Source: Bacteroidales bacterium UBA4295
Lineage (GTDB): Bacteria; Bacteroidota; Bacteroidia; Bacteroidales; Paludibacteraceae
Length of the DNA stretch: 64,000 nucleotides
NCBI GenBank assembly: GCA_002395805.1
Contig: DGVB01000025.1
Span: 1-64,000 of the forward strand
Direction of reading: 5' to 3'
The translations under genes and the position numbers were made by a program. Shown here in pieces: positions 18,777 to 27,811 of the stretch. Position 1 is the stretch's first letter. Each line of letters starts with the position of its first letter. The notes under the pieces are model-generated. The model searched no databases, was not told the origin of the DNA, and worked only from the letters and a program-made list of their open reading frames with translations.

Positions 18777-19256
18777 TTATTTATTTTCCAGCAGCCATTC
18801 TACGGCTTCTTGGTATCCGTCCGTTCCTTTTCCTATTATACTATGCGCGCACACGTCCGTGAGAAGACTCGTCCGGCGGAACGGTTCACGTTTGGAGATG
18901 TCGCTGATGTGCACTTCCACTACCGGCACTTCGCTTTCCTCAACGGCATCGCGCAGCGCCACGCTCGTATGGCTGTATCCGCCTGCGTTCAGCACGATAC
19001 CTGCTACATCATTTAGCGTAGCGTCACCATTAATCAATTCACCATTAGCCTCTTGTATCCAGTCAATCAAGTCTCCTTCGTGGTTCGACTGGCGGTACAC
19101 GAAATGCACATCCGGCCATTGCCGCTGGATGTCCAACAAAATCTGTGCCATTGTCTTGGAGCCGTATATCTCAGGCTTCCGCAGCCCTAGGCGGTTCAAG
19201 TTCGGACCGTTTATAATTAAAATTGAAAATTGAAAATTGAAAGTTGAAAGGTTCAT
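18777..19256 (-). CDS. aroQ: Type II 3-dehydroquinate dehydratase
   Basis: Third step of the shikimate pathway, cytoplasmic dodecamer. Visible are INGPNLNRLGLRKPEIYG (the catalytic Tyr), SNHEGDLIDWI, LNAGGYSHTSVALRDA and VEVHISDISKREPFR (substrate-binding His and Arg). Family members start near KILIINGPNLN; here the ATG that overlaps the preceding gene's stop (ATGA) adds the extension MNLSTFNFQFS, encoded by the intergenic tandem repeat TTTCAATTTTCAA. That extension is hydrophobic and looks like a repeat accident and not a targeting signal. Confidence 0.95.
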   Translation of the reverse strand: MNLSTFNFQFSILIINGPNLNRLGLRKPEIYGSKTMAQILLDIQRQWPDVHFVYRQSNHEGDLIDWIQEANGELINGDATLNDVAGIVLNAGGYSHTSVALRDAVEESEVPVVEVHISDISKREPFRRTSLLTDVCAHSIIGKGTDGYQEAVEWLLENK

Positions 19257-19594
19257 TTCTTTTCTTTAAGCTTTTTTACAATAGAAATCAAAACAGCGAT
19301 TATTTCTTTTAAATCTTCATTTAATGAATTATATTCCGATCCGTTGATAATTTCCGAACGAAGGAGAACTTCTAACCAATATTGGGTTTCATCGGCTTCT
19401 TTTAGAGCTATATTCATTTTAGAGAGGTAATCTGGATCAGATTGTGCATTTTTGCTTTCACGTACGTTAGCACCAATACTTGTGCCGCTTCTTAGAATTT
19501 GTTTGCTTATAACAAACTCTTTTTTATCCGTGCATAAGTGCTTATAGAAATTAACAATACGAACGGCAAAATCTATGGTTTTTTGTTGAATCAT
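19253..19594 (-). CDS. Four-helix-bundle protein (S23 / 23S IVS family)
   Basis: About 113 aa forming the small helical bundle seen in proteins encoded in 23S rRNA intervening sequences and as free-standing genes in Bacteroidetes. The signatures are SGTSIGANVRESKNAQ, KMNIALKEADETQYWLEVL and the C-terminal helix IIAVLISIVKKL. The biochemical role is unknown. It is also distantly like Avd of diversity-generating retroelements, but no reverse transcriptase or variable repeat is nearby. The ATG at 19594 is preferred over a GTG at 19603 that lies in the repeat array. Its Lys/Glu-rich, lower-GC sequence between rho and aroQ suggests insertion. Confidence 0.85.
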   Translation of the reverse strand: MIQQKTIDFAVRIVNFYKHLCTDKKEFVISKQILRSGTSIGANVRESKNAQSDPDYLSKMNIALKEADETQYWLEVLLRSEIINGSEYNSLNEDLKEIIAVLISIVKKLKEKK

Positions 19595-19597
19595 GCC

Positions 19598-19697
19598 TTT
19601 CACTTTTCACCTTTCACTTTTCACCTTTCACTTTTCACCTTTCACTTTTCGCCTTTCACTTTTCACCTTTCACTTTTCACCTTTCACTTTTCACCTT
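19598..19697. repeat. Array of CTTTCACTTTTCAC units
   Basis: About seven head-to-tail copies of a 14-bp unit fill the whole gap between rho and the four-helix-bundle gene, with a single-base variant (TTTCGCC) near the middle. This is the largest member of the short-repeat family in the window and a likely site of copy-number change. Confidence 0.95.
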
Positions 19698-21521
19698 TCA
19701 TCTCGCTCCGTTGACGGCGAGCAGGAACTCGTCGTTGTCCTCCGTGCGCTCCATGTATGCTTTCAGTTTCTCCATTGCTTCCTGTCCGCTCATGTCGCTT
19801 AGCTGTTTGCGTATTTGCCACATGCGGCTCAGTACGTCAGCCGGCAGCAGCAGGTCATCTCGACGGGTGCTGGAAGCAGGGATGTCCACAGCGGGGAAGA
19901 TGCGGCGGTTCGCAAGTTTGCGGTCCAGCTGCAACTCCATGTTACCTGTTCCCTTGAATTCCTCGAAGATCAGATCGTCCATCTTGCTTCCGGTCTCTGT
20001 CAGGGCCGTGGCGATGATAGTGAGCGAACCTCCGTTCTCGATGTTACGTGCAGCGCCGAAGAAGCGTTTGGGTTTGTGCAGCGCTTGTGCTTCCACACCG
20101 CCGGAAAGCACTTTACCGCTGGATGGCGCTACGGTGTTGTAGGCACGTGCCAGACGGGTGATGGAGTCCAGCAAAATCACTACGTCATGACCGCTCTCCA
20201 CCAGTCGTTTTGCTTTCTCGTGTACGATATTGGCTACCCGCACATGGTTGTCTGCCGGCTCGTCGAAGGTAGAAGCAATCACTTCTGCATCCACGCTACG
20301 CGCCATGTCTGTTACCTCTTCCGGACGCTCGTCGATGAGCAAAACAATCATATATACCTCAGGGTTGTTTTTCAAAATAGCATTCGCTAACTCTTTGAGT
20401 AATACCGTCTTACCGGTCTTCGGCTGCGCTACAATCAATCCGCGCTGACCTTTTCCGATCGGCGAGAACAGATCAATCATACGCACGCTTAACGAGTCGT
20501 TATGCCCTGTGCAGAGTTTGAATTTCTGATCGGGGAAGAGTGGGGTGAGGTTCTCAAACGCCACGCGTTTCTTCGCCAATTCGGGATTAAGACCGTTGAT
20601 GCGGATCACTTTGTCCATCGGGAAAAATTTCTCCGGCTGCGGGTTCAGACGGATGGAGCACTCTACCGTGTCACCCGGTTTGAGACCGTATTGGCGCATC
20701 TGGTCTTTGCTGACATAGACATCGTCCGGCGAGGGGAGGTAGTTATAGTCCGCAGAACGCAGAAAACCGTATCCGTCCGGCGTGCATTCCAGCGTACCCA
20801 TAGCAATCACGTTTTCTCCCAGATCCGGCATTGCCGGCTTCTCCGGCTTTTGGCTTTTATCTGTTGGCTCTTGGCTTTTTGCTTTTGGCTCTTCTTTAGG
20901 CTCAGTAGGAGCACCATTCCCACCATTAACACCATTAAGCGCAGCGTCACCATTCCCATCATTTGCACCATTAAGCGCAGCGTCACCATTCGTTTTCTCC
21001 TTCTTCGGCCGTCCGCGTTTCTTCTTGGGTGCCTCAGCCGCTGCTGGCTCCTGACTGCTTACTTCTGACTGCTTACTTCTGACTTCTGACGGCTGACTGC
21101 TGACTTCTGACGGCTGACTGCTGACTTCTGGCTGCACAGCAGCGATAGGCTTCACGGCCTGAACGGTTTTGTTCGGTTTATGTCCGTCGGAAACTATCTG
21201 TTCCTCCATCTGTGCCAACTGCTCTTTCTCGGTGCCTACGGTAGCTAACACGCGCTCGCTTTTGCTACCCGCTGTGCTCACTTTCAGGGCGGTCTTTTTC
21301 ACACCCCGTGTACGCTCGCGTTTGGGTGTTTTTCCTGCTGCTGCACGTGCTTCTTCACGCGCCTGAACGTCTGCCGCACGTTGGTCGGCCTGAGCGTCCA
21401 GAATGGCATAACTGATCTCGCGTATAGACTGGCTGCGACGGGGATTAAGGCCCATCTCAATAGCAATCTCACGCACTTGTTCGAGCGTCATACGCTCGAG
21501 TTTTTGTAATTCGTATTGCAT
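19698..21521 (-). CDS. rho: Transcription termination factor Rho
   Basis: RNA-binding hexameric helicase that ends transcription. The N-terminal helical Rho_N domain is at about 5-45, followed by a long low-complexity insert (about 55-225), the cold-shock-like RNA-binding domain (about 230-305, with GYGFLRS) and the RecA-like ATPase (Walker [11 protein letters not shown] near 366-375; [22 protein letters not shown]). The insert is Lys/Glu/Ser/Pro-rich; residues 130-157 (units like SEVSSQP) are encoded by a tandem DNA repeat and about 175-205 by another ([13 protein letters not shown]). Bacteroidetes Rho proteins usually carry such an insert, but its sequence here comes from simple repeats. 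Two tandem promoters precede it. Confidence 0.97.
   Translation of the reverse strand: MQYELQKLERMTLEQVREIAIEMGLNPRRSQSIREISYAILDAQADQRAADVQAREEARAAAGKTPKRERTRGVKKTALKVSTAGSKSERVLATVGTEKEQLAQMEEQIVSDGHKPNKTVQAVKPIAAVQPEVSSQPSEVSSQPSEVRSKQSEVSSQEPAAAEAPKKKRGRPKKEKTNGDAALNGANDGNGDAALNGVNGGNGAPTEPKEEPKAKSQEPTDKSQKPEKPAMPDLGENVIAMGTLECTPDGYGFLRSADYNYLPSPDDVYVSKDQMRQYGLKPGDTVECSIRLNPQPEKFFPMDKVIRINGLNPELAKKRVAFENLTPLFPDQKFKLCTGHNDSLSVRMIDLFSPIGKGQRGLIVAQPKTGKTVLLKELANAILKNNPEVYMIVLLIDERPEEVTDMARSVDAEVIASTFDEPADNHVRVANIVHEKAKRLVESGHDVVILLDSITRLARAYNTVAPSSGKVLSGGVEAQALHKPKRFFGAARNIENGGSLTIIATALTETGSKMDDLIFEEFKGTGNMELQLDRKLANRRIFPAVDIPASSTRRDDLLLPADVLSRMWQIRKQLSDMSGQEAMEKLKAYMERTEDNDEFLLAVNGAR
20918..20996. 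repeat. Repeat inside the Rho insert (CACCATTAAGCGCAGCGT units)
   Basis: Two near-identical units (ACCATTAAGCGCAGCGTCACC with a short variable lead) encode the GDAALNG(A/V)N(D/G)GN repeats in the disordered insert of Rho. Confidence 0.8.
21045..21130. repeat. Repeat inside the Rho insert (GACTGCTGACTTCT units)
   Basis: Degenerate units of 14-18 bp (ACTTCTGACGGCTG/ACTGCTTACTTCTG) repeat about six times and encode the SEVSSQP-type run of Rho. Confidence 0.85.
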
Positions 21522-21607
21522 AAATATAGTAATGTATGTGCTTGGAAATTATAAAATATATCCTTGGAAATCATCCGAAAAAAAGACACTTCTCCCGAAA
21601 TCCGCTG

Positions 21608-21639
21608 CAAAGGTACTACAAATTTTTGAAATGTGCAAG
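21608..21639 (-). promoter_or_regulatory. rho proximal promoter
   Basis: On the minus strand CTTG (21639-21636), 20 bp, TACCTTTG (21615-21608). It gives an expected leader of about 80 nt before the rho start codon. Confidence 0.7.
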
Positions 21640-21743
21640 ATTTTAGCCGAAAAAATAATCGATTTGCACAACAAAGAGAAGATTTCTCGAAATCATCTGT
21701 GCTTGTACAAGGGAGTTTTTCGGTTAAAAGATTGACGTTTGCA

Positions 21744-21777
21744 CAAAAGTACATCAAAAAAAATCCACACTTGCAAA
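21744..21777 (-). promoter_or_regulatory. rho distal promoter-like site
   Basis: On the minus strand TTTG (21777-21774), 22 bp, TACTTTTG (21751-21744), with a T8 tract in the spacer. The spacer is two bases longer than the others in the window, and the site overlaps the terminator stem at 21756-21795, so it may be weak or conditional. It would give a leader of about 215 nt. Confidence 0.5.
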
Positions 21778-21795
21778 TAAATGTGGATTTTTTTT
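21756..21795. terminator. Terminator after the first surface-protein gene
   Basis: AAAAAAAATCCACA / TGTGGATTTTTTTT stem with a 12-base loop, flanked by runs on both sides, so it can terminate in either direction. It ends transcription of the minus-strand surface-protein gene at 21820 and contains the -33 box and spacer of the distal rho promoter. Confidence 0.85.
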
Positions 21796-21819
21796 AGTAA
21801 TCAGTAATCAGCGGTCAGT

Positions 21820-23805
21820 TTATTTCACCTCTGCTCCTGTTATGCTATACACCTTCTCCCCGCGAAGGATGAAGATCTGGCTGTCACGGAGGATAAGCCT
21901 ACCTCTGTCTCCTCTCTGAAGGGAAGAGGATATTTCTTCAATGCCTGTAGCAGTACCTTCGCTTGTCGTGGTGAACTCTCCGGAATAAGTGGCAACAGGT
22001 TGGTCATTGGCATCTTTAGCGGTTACACTATATCCGTATAGGGTGTTGCTGCTAAGACCTGTGACTGTGAACTGCAAGCCATTTGCGGTCATGATAGCTT
22101 GTGGAGCATGTGCCTGTCCGTCGCGAGAAGGCGCAAAAGCAATGCCTGTCAACTGACCGTTGGCATTGAAGACAAGCGTGCAGAACACTACGCCATCCTT
22201 GGTAATCTGGATAGTATAAGTGGCGGCATTGTTACTTGTTGGCCAGGTAACCGTAGCGGCATTGTCCTGCGGTTCCACTTGTACATCATTCGTGGTAACG
22301 GTTGCTTCTTCGGCTCCGATAGCGTAGGTATAATAGAAATCTCTCCAAACAGCAGCAGCTTTGTACATGTCAATCGAGTTCGGCAGAACGTACAGCGTAC
22401 ACTCAAACTTATCCACTCCGTCAAAGGCGTTGCTATACGTGTTAGTCGGCGTCGGACGGTAGTTGAAGATCGTTTCGAGGTTCATGCAGTTATAGAACGC
22501 TTGCTCGCCGATGGTCTTAACGGACTCGCCGATAGTCACTTTCTTCAGTGTCTCAATGCCTGCAAAAGCGTTTGCGCCGATGGCGGTGACGGAATTGCCG
22601 ATAACCAGTTCTTCCATTTCGCCCGGAGCTTCTACGCCAAACTGCATGTCTTCCGTAAACGAACCGGCATTGCCGATGGTCAGTACTTTGTTCGTCGGGT
22701 CATAAGACCATACCAAAGCCAAGTCTTTTCCACACGTTCCCACGCGGTCATACGCAAACTCTGCCGTAAAGGTGGTGTCGCTCGTTATTTGGAATATACG
22801 CGGGTTATCTTTCAAGCCATCGCTCCATTGTGTGAAATGGTAACCGTAATTCGGAGTGACAGTCAACGTAACAAAATCCAAGTATTCTGCTGAACTGTTG
22901 CCGGAAATAGAGCCATGCTCCGCATTCTTGGTGATGTAATACACGTTCTTGGCAAAAATAGCAGTATAGGTTCCATTCCCGGGGACGGTCACTATACGAG
23001 GATTCGAGGTGTTACCATCATTCCACCGAACAAAGTGATAGCCATAATTCGGTGTCGCTGAAATTTCAGCTTCACTCATATATGTTACCGTGGTGTCACC
23101 GGCGGTTGCGCCCCATTCAGGATTAGAAGATTCTGTAGTAATCGAATATTGGGAACCTATGTAGTTTTCCATAAATTCTCTGTCACAAATATACACTGCG
23201 TCTAAATTAAGCATTGCTCCCGGAACTCCTTCACTTAGCATTACAAACATATTCTTCGTATATTCTCCACATGTAACAGATGCTAAGGCTGAAGCATATG
23301 TTGACATTGGGATATAAAATACTTGCCATGCTCCATCACGAGTAAAGTCACTATAAACAGGACCATCATACACGCTATGGTTTCCCAATACAAATTTTGT
23401 TGCTTCTGTATTAAAAAGATAAAAACAATGGCTAGAATTATCCTCTGATTTGATTGCCATGTGAAGATAGTAATTGTCAGGATTCGCAACAATCGCTGCA
23501 CGTAGTTGCTCTGCAGCCTGCCAACTATTGCCACTTTCCAGACTTAAACCGGCTCCTGCCCATCCTTGAGACCCAACTTTCAAAGACACGTATCCATCAG
23601 TATTTTCCACAAAATCATAAGTACCGTCCCATATATACAGAAAACGATCAACATCATTGAATCTGAAATCAGCAACAACTGTTGAATTAGAGTTACAAGT
23701 TGCAAATGTTGTTTCATCCATAATAATTGGCCAAACTTGGTTGGCGAACATGGTTCCCACGCTGGCTGCTACAGCGAGCAATAGGGAAAAAAGTTTAGTT
23801 TTCAT
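21820..23805 (-). CDS. Surface protein: InlB-like repeats, LRR_5 and FnIII
   Basis: Exported protein of 661 aa using the ATG at 23805 (the longer frame adds 18 residues from the intergenic cassette). In order: signal peptide (TKLFSLLLAVAASVGTMFA); a beta-rich N-domain with Trp/Tyr (about 22-215), perhaps carbohydrate-binding; two divergent InlB/Listeria-Bacteroides repeats (PNYGYHFVRWNDG, PNYGYHFTQWSDG; about 225-365); two BspA-type LRR_5 units (MEELVIGNSVTAIGANAF); a fibronectin III-like domain (about 500-620); and a short C-terminal tail (ILRDSQIFILRGEKVYSITG). The tail recurs in three other proteins of the window. Probably cell-surface; ligand unknown. Confidence 0.8.
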   Translation of the reverse strand: MKTKLFSLLLAVAASVGTMFANQVWPIIMDETTFATCNSNSTVVADFRFNDVDRFLYIWDGTYDFVENTDGYVSLKVGSQGWAGAGLSLESGNSWQAAEQLRAAIVANPDNYYLHMAIKSEDNSSHCFYLFNTEATKFVLGNHSVYDGPVYSDFTRDGAWQVFYIPMSTYASALASVTCGEYTKNMFVMLSEGVPGAMLNLDAVYICDREFMENYIGSQYSITTESSNPEWGATAGDTTVTYMSEAEISATPNYGYHFVRWNDGNTSNPRIVTVPGNGTYTAIFAKNVYYITKNAEHGSISGNSSAEYLDFVTLTVTPNYGYHFTQWSDGLKDNPRIFQITSDTTFTAEFAYDRVGTCGKDLALVWSYDPTNKVLTIGNAGSFTEDMQFGVEAPGEMEELVIGNSVTAIGANAFAGIETLKKVTIGESVKTIGEQAFYNCMNLETIFNYRPTPTNTYSNAFDGVDKFECTLYVLPNSIDMYKAAAVWRDFYYTYAIGAEEATVTTNDVQVEPQDNAATVTWPTSNNAATYTIQITKDGVVFCTLVFNANGQLTGIAFAPSRDGQAHAPQAIMTANGLQFTVTGLSSNTLYGYSVTAKDANDQPVATYSGEFTTTSEGTATGIEEISSSLQRGDRGRLILRDSQIFILRGEKVYSITGAEVK

Positions 23806-23890
23806 AATGATGTTATGTTTATTGTTTTTTGTGACCCGGCGGGAAGCTAATCCCGCCAAGCCTGTTATTGAATCTCTTAGCCTTACGGCA
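23806..23890. repeat. Intergenic cassette, copy 1
   Basis: The 77-bp gap plus flanking coding ends is almost identical to copy 2 at 26025-26109 (four mismatches over the gap). It links the 3' end of one surface-protein gene to the start of the next and contains a GGCGGGA/TCCCGCC hairpin (23838-23857). The identity continues into the signal-peptide codons on one side and the C-terminal tail codons on the other. Confidence 0.9.
23838..23857. other. GGCGGGA/TCCCGCC hairpin, copy 1
   Basis: 7-bp perfect stem with loop AGCTAA between two surface-protein genes. There is no U-run after it in the transcription direction, so it looks more like an mRNA stabiliser, a processing signal or an attenuator than a simple terminator. 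Confidence 0.6.
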
Positions 23891-26024
23891 CGATTGTTTC
23901 TTGTCCCGTGAGGGTATAGGTTTTGTCTCCACGGAGGACATATACATGCCCTTCGCGTATCAGCTTATGGGCAGACACATTCGCATTTGGTAGTTCCTGT
24001 GTATCAGTGGATATAGTTGTGAAAATAGCTGTATAAGATGTAATCTCTGAATTAGTAACAACTCGCGGATTAGTGGTGTCGCCATCTGACCACATTACGA
24101 ATGTTGCACCTTCATTTGGAACTGCTTGGATAAGAATGTCAGCCTGACCAAGTGTTTCATCGTTAACTCCAACTTCTATACAGTGTTCCTCTGGAATTGT
24201 CATAAAATACGCAGTAAGTGTAGTATCACTTGTAAGAGTTATTTTGCGACCAGCCAATGTAATACCATCAGACCATCTATCCCATTGATAACCATCCTTA
24301 CATACAGCAGCCATAATGGTTACTTCTGCAAGGGCCTCGAATGTTCCACTTCCCGTAACAAGCCCAGCTTCATTATTTTCCGATAGCACTTCAACTGTGT
24401 ATTGATTTATTGCAAATTCTGCCGTAAATGTTGTATCACTTGTTACTACAATTGTACGGATTGCATTCTTATCGCCGTCATTCCATTGCACGAAATGATA
24501 ATGCTCTTGCGGAATAGCCTTAATTGTAACTTCTTGACCATCGGTGCAAGCAAAAGTGTTTGGTGTTTCGCAACCAGTAGCATTGAGCGTTATGATATAA
24601 TCTGGTGATGTTAATGCTGTCGATTGAGTTGTAGCTACCTTTGAGCAAACTGGACGTATTGGTAAAGCCTGCCATCTCCATGAATATGAAATATAACTCC
24701 ATTCCCACATACGATATGCAGTTGATGAGCCGCAAGCTGTACTTGTCCAAAAGCCAACGTGTCCCTCACCATCATCATCTATGCGATCTTCTTGAGCAAT
24801 GCCTGAGCGAGGTATGAAGATATGATTGTTGTTAGTACCGACTATCCATTTGCCATTTACTCCATTTATAATGGTGTCTTTACAAGTGCAATATGATAAT
24901 AACTCATCGCATTCCTGTTCAGATGGCATTCTCCATTCACTTCCCCAAATTGTGCGTGCAGCATCATATTCAGTAGCAGCAATATTGCTTAATGAGATAG
25001 GATTATTGGCGTATATGTAGTTCGCACTAGTATAACTCGTTTTGGTTTGTGTTTCTCCCCATGCATAATAACCTCCAACTTGCTCTGACATCTCTGCTCC
25101 TACATTACATGTTGCCCAAAGGAGACCTGAAGGAAGCCCCAAATCTACATATTCATGTCCATTGATACTATTTTTTTGTTCTATAATTGCATTTATGCCA
25201 TTTTGGTTACAATCTTGGAAAATAGTAGCGGTATCAACTATAGTTTCAGCAATGGTCTGGGCACTATGATAATAGTACCATTCACCCGCTCGACTTTGGA
25301 TGTGCCGAAATGTCCACGTTCCTTGTTCTATTGATTGCAAATCGAAGAAAGCGTATCCATTCTGAATAGTAGTAATGGAGTAACACCATGAAACAGGATT
25401 GAAATATTGATACTTTTGGAACGTATTTGCGCCCCAGTTAGTATACGATGTTCCTATAATAGTGTAATTAGTTCCTGAAGGAGATAAGATATCTACTCCT
25501 ATAGAACTTGAAGCAGAACAGCCTATCTGAAATGCCAAATATGTCATAGGAATAGATAACTGTGTTTCTCTCACAATACCATCTTGAGTATATTCCTGAA
25601 TGTCGGTTGGCATTGATGAGTTCCCCTGATTAGGTTCTGTACTACCTGAGTCATCGCCCGGACAACTGATAACTGTGGCAGTAATATATTTCCCCGATGT
25701 GTTATTCAGGGAATAACAAGTAGATTCAGACACATTTGTTATGTCTACTGTTTGATTGTTACCATCCGTCCAAATAATGTTAATCTTAGTAATCGCATTG
25801 TCAAATGTATACGAATACCAACCATCTTCGTCTGCATTGATAACTATCCCTGGCCAGGCATCAAAGAGGTTCGTCTCTATGCCATTTTCGGAAGTCCATG
25901 CCCATAAACGGACTGTTGACCAACTTGAACAACTCTGCGGATTAAGGCGCACAGTAATTGCGGCGCACATAGTTTCTACGCTTGCTGCTACAGCGAGCAA
26001 TAGGGTAAAAAGTTTAGTTTTCAT
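23883..26024 (-). CDS. Surface protein: starch-binding-like module, FISUMP domain and InlB-like repeats
   Basis: 713 aa. The signal peptide (TKLFTLLLAVAASVETMCA) is followed by a CBM26-like module (about 22-110: WSTVRLWAW, NLFDAWPGI, GWYSYTFDNAI), a beta-rich domain (about 135-275), then a FISUMP domain (about 295-470: DLGLPSGLLWATCNVG, YYAWGETQTK, WRMPSEQECDELL, GFWTSTA, WQALPIRPVCSK). C-terminal to this are three divergent InlB-type repeats (HYHFVQWNDGDKNA, GYQWDRWSDGI, FVMWSDGD) and the shared tail (GHVYVLRGDKTYTLTGQE). The combination points to a surface-exposed, perhaps alpha-glucan-binding protein; no catalytic domain is seen. GC content is lower than in neighbouring housekeeping genes. 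Confidence 0.8.
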   Translation of the reverse strand: MKTKLFTLLLAVAASVETMCAAITVRLNPQSCSSWSTVRLWAWTSENGIETNLFDAWPGIVINADEDGWYSYTFDNAITKINIIWTDGNNQTVDITNVSESTCYSLNNTSGKYITATVISCPGDDSGSTEPNQGNSSMPTDIQEYTQDGIVRETQLSIPMTYLAFQIGCSASSSIGVDILSPSGTNYTIIGTSYTNWGANTFQKYQYFNPVSWCYSITTIQNGYAFFDLQSIEQGTWTFRHIQSRAGEWYYYHSAQTIAETIVDTATIFQDCNQNGINAIIEQKNSINGHEYVDLGLPSGLLWATCNVGAEMSEQVGGYYAWGETQTKTSYTSANYIYANNPISLSNIAATEYDAARTIWGSEWRMPSEQECDELLSYCTCKDTIINGVNGKWIVGTNNNHIFIPRSGIAQEDRIDDDGEGHVGFWTSTACGSSTAYRMWEWSYISYSWRWQALPIRPVCSKVATTQSTALTSPDYIITLNATGCETPNTFACTDGQEVTIKAIPQEHYHFVQWNDGDKNAIRTIVVTSDTTFTAEFAINQYTVEVLSENNEAGLVTGSGTFEALAEVTIMAAVCKDGYQWDRWSDGITLAGRKITLTSDTTLTAYFMTIPEEHCIEVGVNDETLGQADILIQAVPNEGATFVMWSDGDTTNPRVVTNSEITSYTAIFTTISTDTQELPNANVSAHKLIREGHVYVLRGDKTYTLTGQETIVP

Positions 26025-26109
26025 AATGATGTTATGTTAATTGTTTTTTGTGACTCGGCGGGAAACCAATCCCGCCAAGCCTGTTATTGAATCTCTTAGC
26101 CTTACGGCA
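26025..26109. repeat. Intergenic cassette, copy 2
   Basis: Second copy of the element at 23806-23890, including the hairpin (26057-26076, loop AACCAA). Copies 1 and 2 share the same flanking codons: ACGATTGTTTCTTGTCCCGT on the C-terminal side and the MKTKLF signal-peptide codons on the other. Confidence 0.9.
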
Positions 26110-27802
26110 CGATTGTTTCTTGTCCCGTGAGGGTATATTCCTTCTCCCCGCGGAGGATGAAGATCTGGCCGTTACGGAGGAACTTGGTACTTTGTACTTG
26201 GTCACTTGGTACTTCTTCTACACCTTGCGGAGCCTCGGATTGACCTTGGATGTCGAACTCCTGCCAATAGGTATCGTTCTCATAAGCCGAAACAGCCTCG
26301 TTCGGCACATAGACAGGAATCTGACGTTTCACATCATAGAATGTCTTCGCCTCAATGGTCGGCGGGGTTACTGCATTGCAGGTAATCTTTGTCAGTTTGG
26401 CGCAGAGCGCGAAGCAGTTATCGCCGATTGCCTGAATAGATGCAGGAAGGGTCATGTCTTCCAGATAGGTACAGCCGTAGAAAGCTCCATCGCCGATTTC
26501 AGTTACACCTTCCGGAATATCCAAGTGCTGCAACTCATGTGCATTATAGAATGCCCAGTTACCGATGCGACGGAGCTGGCTGGCAGAGGCTGCAGGCGCA
26601 TTGAATCGCCCCGGAGCACCGGCAGGTGCGCCACCAAAGGTAATCGTTTGAATACTACGACAATCCTCAAAGGCACGTTGCTCGATTTCTTCTACGGAGG
26701 CAGGGATGTCAATGGATTGCAAGTTTATACATCCGGCTACCATCATATAACTTACTCTTTGCAGACCTTCCGGTAATACCAATTGTTGCAGGTTATAGTA
26801 ACCTTTGAAAGCCTCGTCCGCAAACTCTGTGTTCGTTACGCGGGACACATCCAATGTCTGGAGGGTCTTGTAAGAGCGGTTGATGAACAACAATGCGTTC
26901 TCCGTTAACTCGCCGCCATTAACTATTACGTGATTTAATATCTTTGTGTAATATATCCATCTATTCTCGTCATTAATAACATCAAAGAATCCTGCAGGAG
27001 CCTCCATAGAGGTCAAACCGCTGCAACCATAGAAAGCATTATTTCCAATGCTTGTGACGCTATTGGGAATGGTCACAGAGGTCAAACCGCTGCAACCATA
27101 GAAAGCATTATTTCCAATGCTTGTGACGCTATTGGGAATCGTTATAGAGGTCAAACCGCTGCAACTAGAAAAAGCATTAACTCCAATGCTGGTGACGCTA
27201 TTGGGAATGGTCACAGAGGTCAAACCGCTGCAACCAGAAAAAGCACTACCTGCTATGGACTCAATGCCATCCGGTATAGTATAAGTTCCAGAAAAAGATG
27301 TTGGAAGAAAAACAAACACATGCGAATTATATAAAGGAGAAGTCAAAGCGCTGCAACCAGAAAAAGCACCATTTCCAATGCTGGTGACGCTATTGGGAAT
27401 GGTAACAGAGGTCAAAGCGCTGCAACCATAAAAAGCATTAACTCCAATGCTTGTGACGCTATTGGGAATCTCTATAGAGGGAGCCAAACCGCTGCAATAG
27501 CAGAAAGCATAATCTCCAATGCTTATGACGCTATTGGGAATCTCTATAGAGGTCAAACTTCTGCATTCATAGAAAGCATTCCTTCCAATGCTTGTGACGC
27601 TATAAGTTACAGAATTATAGGTCACAGAGGCAGGGATAACAATGTCACCGGAATAGTTACCGCTATATTGTGAAGTTACCTCTGCCGTTTGGTTGGTGGC
27701 ATCGAGGTTGTAATACAAATCGCCGATTTTGACTTTTTCGGCAAACATGGTTCCTACGCTAGCTGCTACAGCGAGCAATAGGGTAAAAAGTTTTGTTTTC
27801 AT
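26102..27802 (-). CDS. BspA-type leucine-rich-repeat surface protein
   Basis: 566 aa with signal peptide (TKLFTLLLAVAASVGTMFA) and a long solenoid of LRR_5 / BspA (Treponema pallidum-type) units of 23 residues, each like SGLTSVTIPNSVTSIGNNAF. The first half (about 60-265) is highly regular; the second half (about 290-500) is more diverged (DIPASVEEIEQRAFEDC). It ends in the shared tail GQIFILRGEKEYTLTGQE. Such proteins bind host or bacterial surface ligands in Tannerella and others; here the ligand is unknown. The 69-bp DNA repeats inside suggest frequent gain or loss of units. Confidence 0.88.
   Translation of the reverse strand: MKTKLFTLLLAVAASVGTMFAEKVKIGDLYYNLDATNQTAEVTSQYSGNYSGDIVIPASVTYNSVTYSVTSIGRNAFYECRSLTSIEIPNSVISIGDYAFCYCSGLAPSIEIPNSVTSIGVNAFYGCSALTSVTIPNSVTSIGNGAFSGCSALTSPLYNSHVFVFLPTSFSGTYTIPDGIESIAGSAFSGCSGLTSVTIPNSVTSIGVNAFSSCSGLTSITIPNSVTSIGNNAFYGCSGLTSVTIPNSVTSIGNNAFYGCSGLTSMEAPAGFFDVINDENRWIYYTKILNHVIVNGGELTENALLFINRSYKTLQTLDVSRVTNTEFADEAFKGYYNLQQLVLPEGLQRVSYMMVAGCINLQSIDIPASVEEIEQRAFEDCRSIQTITFGGAPAGAPGRFNAPAASASQLRRIGNWAFYNAHELQHLDIPEGVTEIGDGAFYGCTYLEDMTLPASIQAIGDNCFALCAKLTKITCNAVTPPTIEAKTFYDVKRQIPVYVPNEAVSAYENDTYWQEFDIQGQSEAPQGVEEVPSDQVQSTKFLRNGQIFILRGEKEYTLTGQETIVP
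27009..27139. repeat. 69-bp tandem repeat in the LRR region
   Basis: Two 62-base stretches (27009-27070 and 27078-27139) are identical, with a 69-bp period equal to one 23-residue LRR unit. Less similar units continue to about 27600. Confidence 0.9.
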
Positions 27803-27811
27803 TGTACATTA

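Noticed and set aside
19253..19594. Diversity-generating retroelement accessory protein (Avd)
   Set aside because: The four-helix bundle resembles Avd, but there is no reverse transcriptase, template repeat or variable repeat close to it. The S23 family is the better fit.
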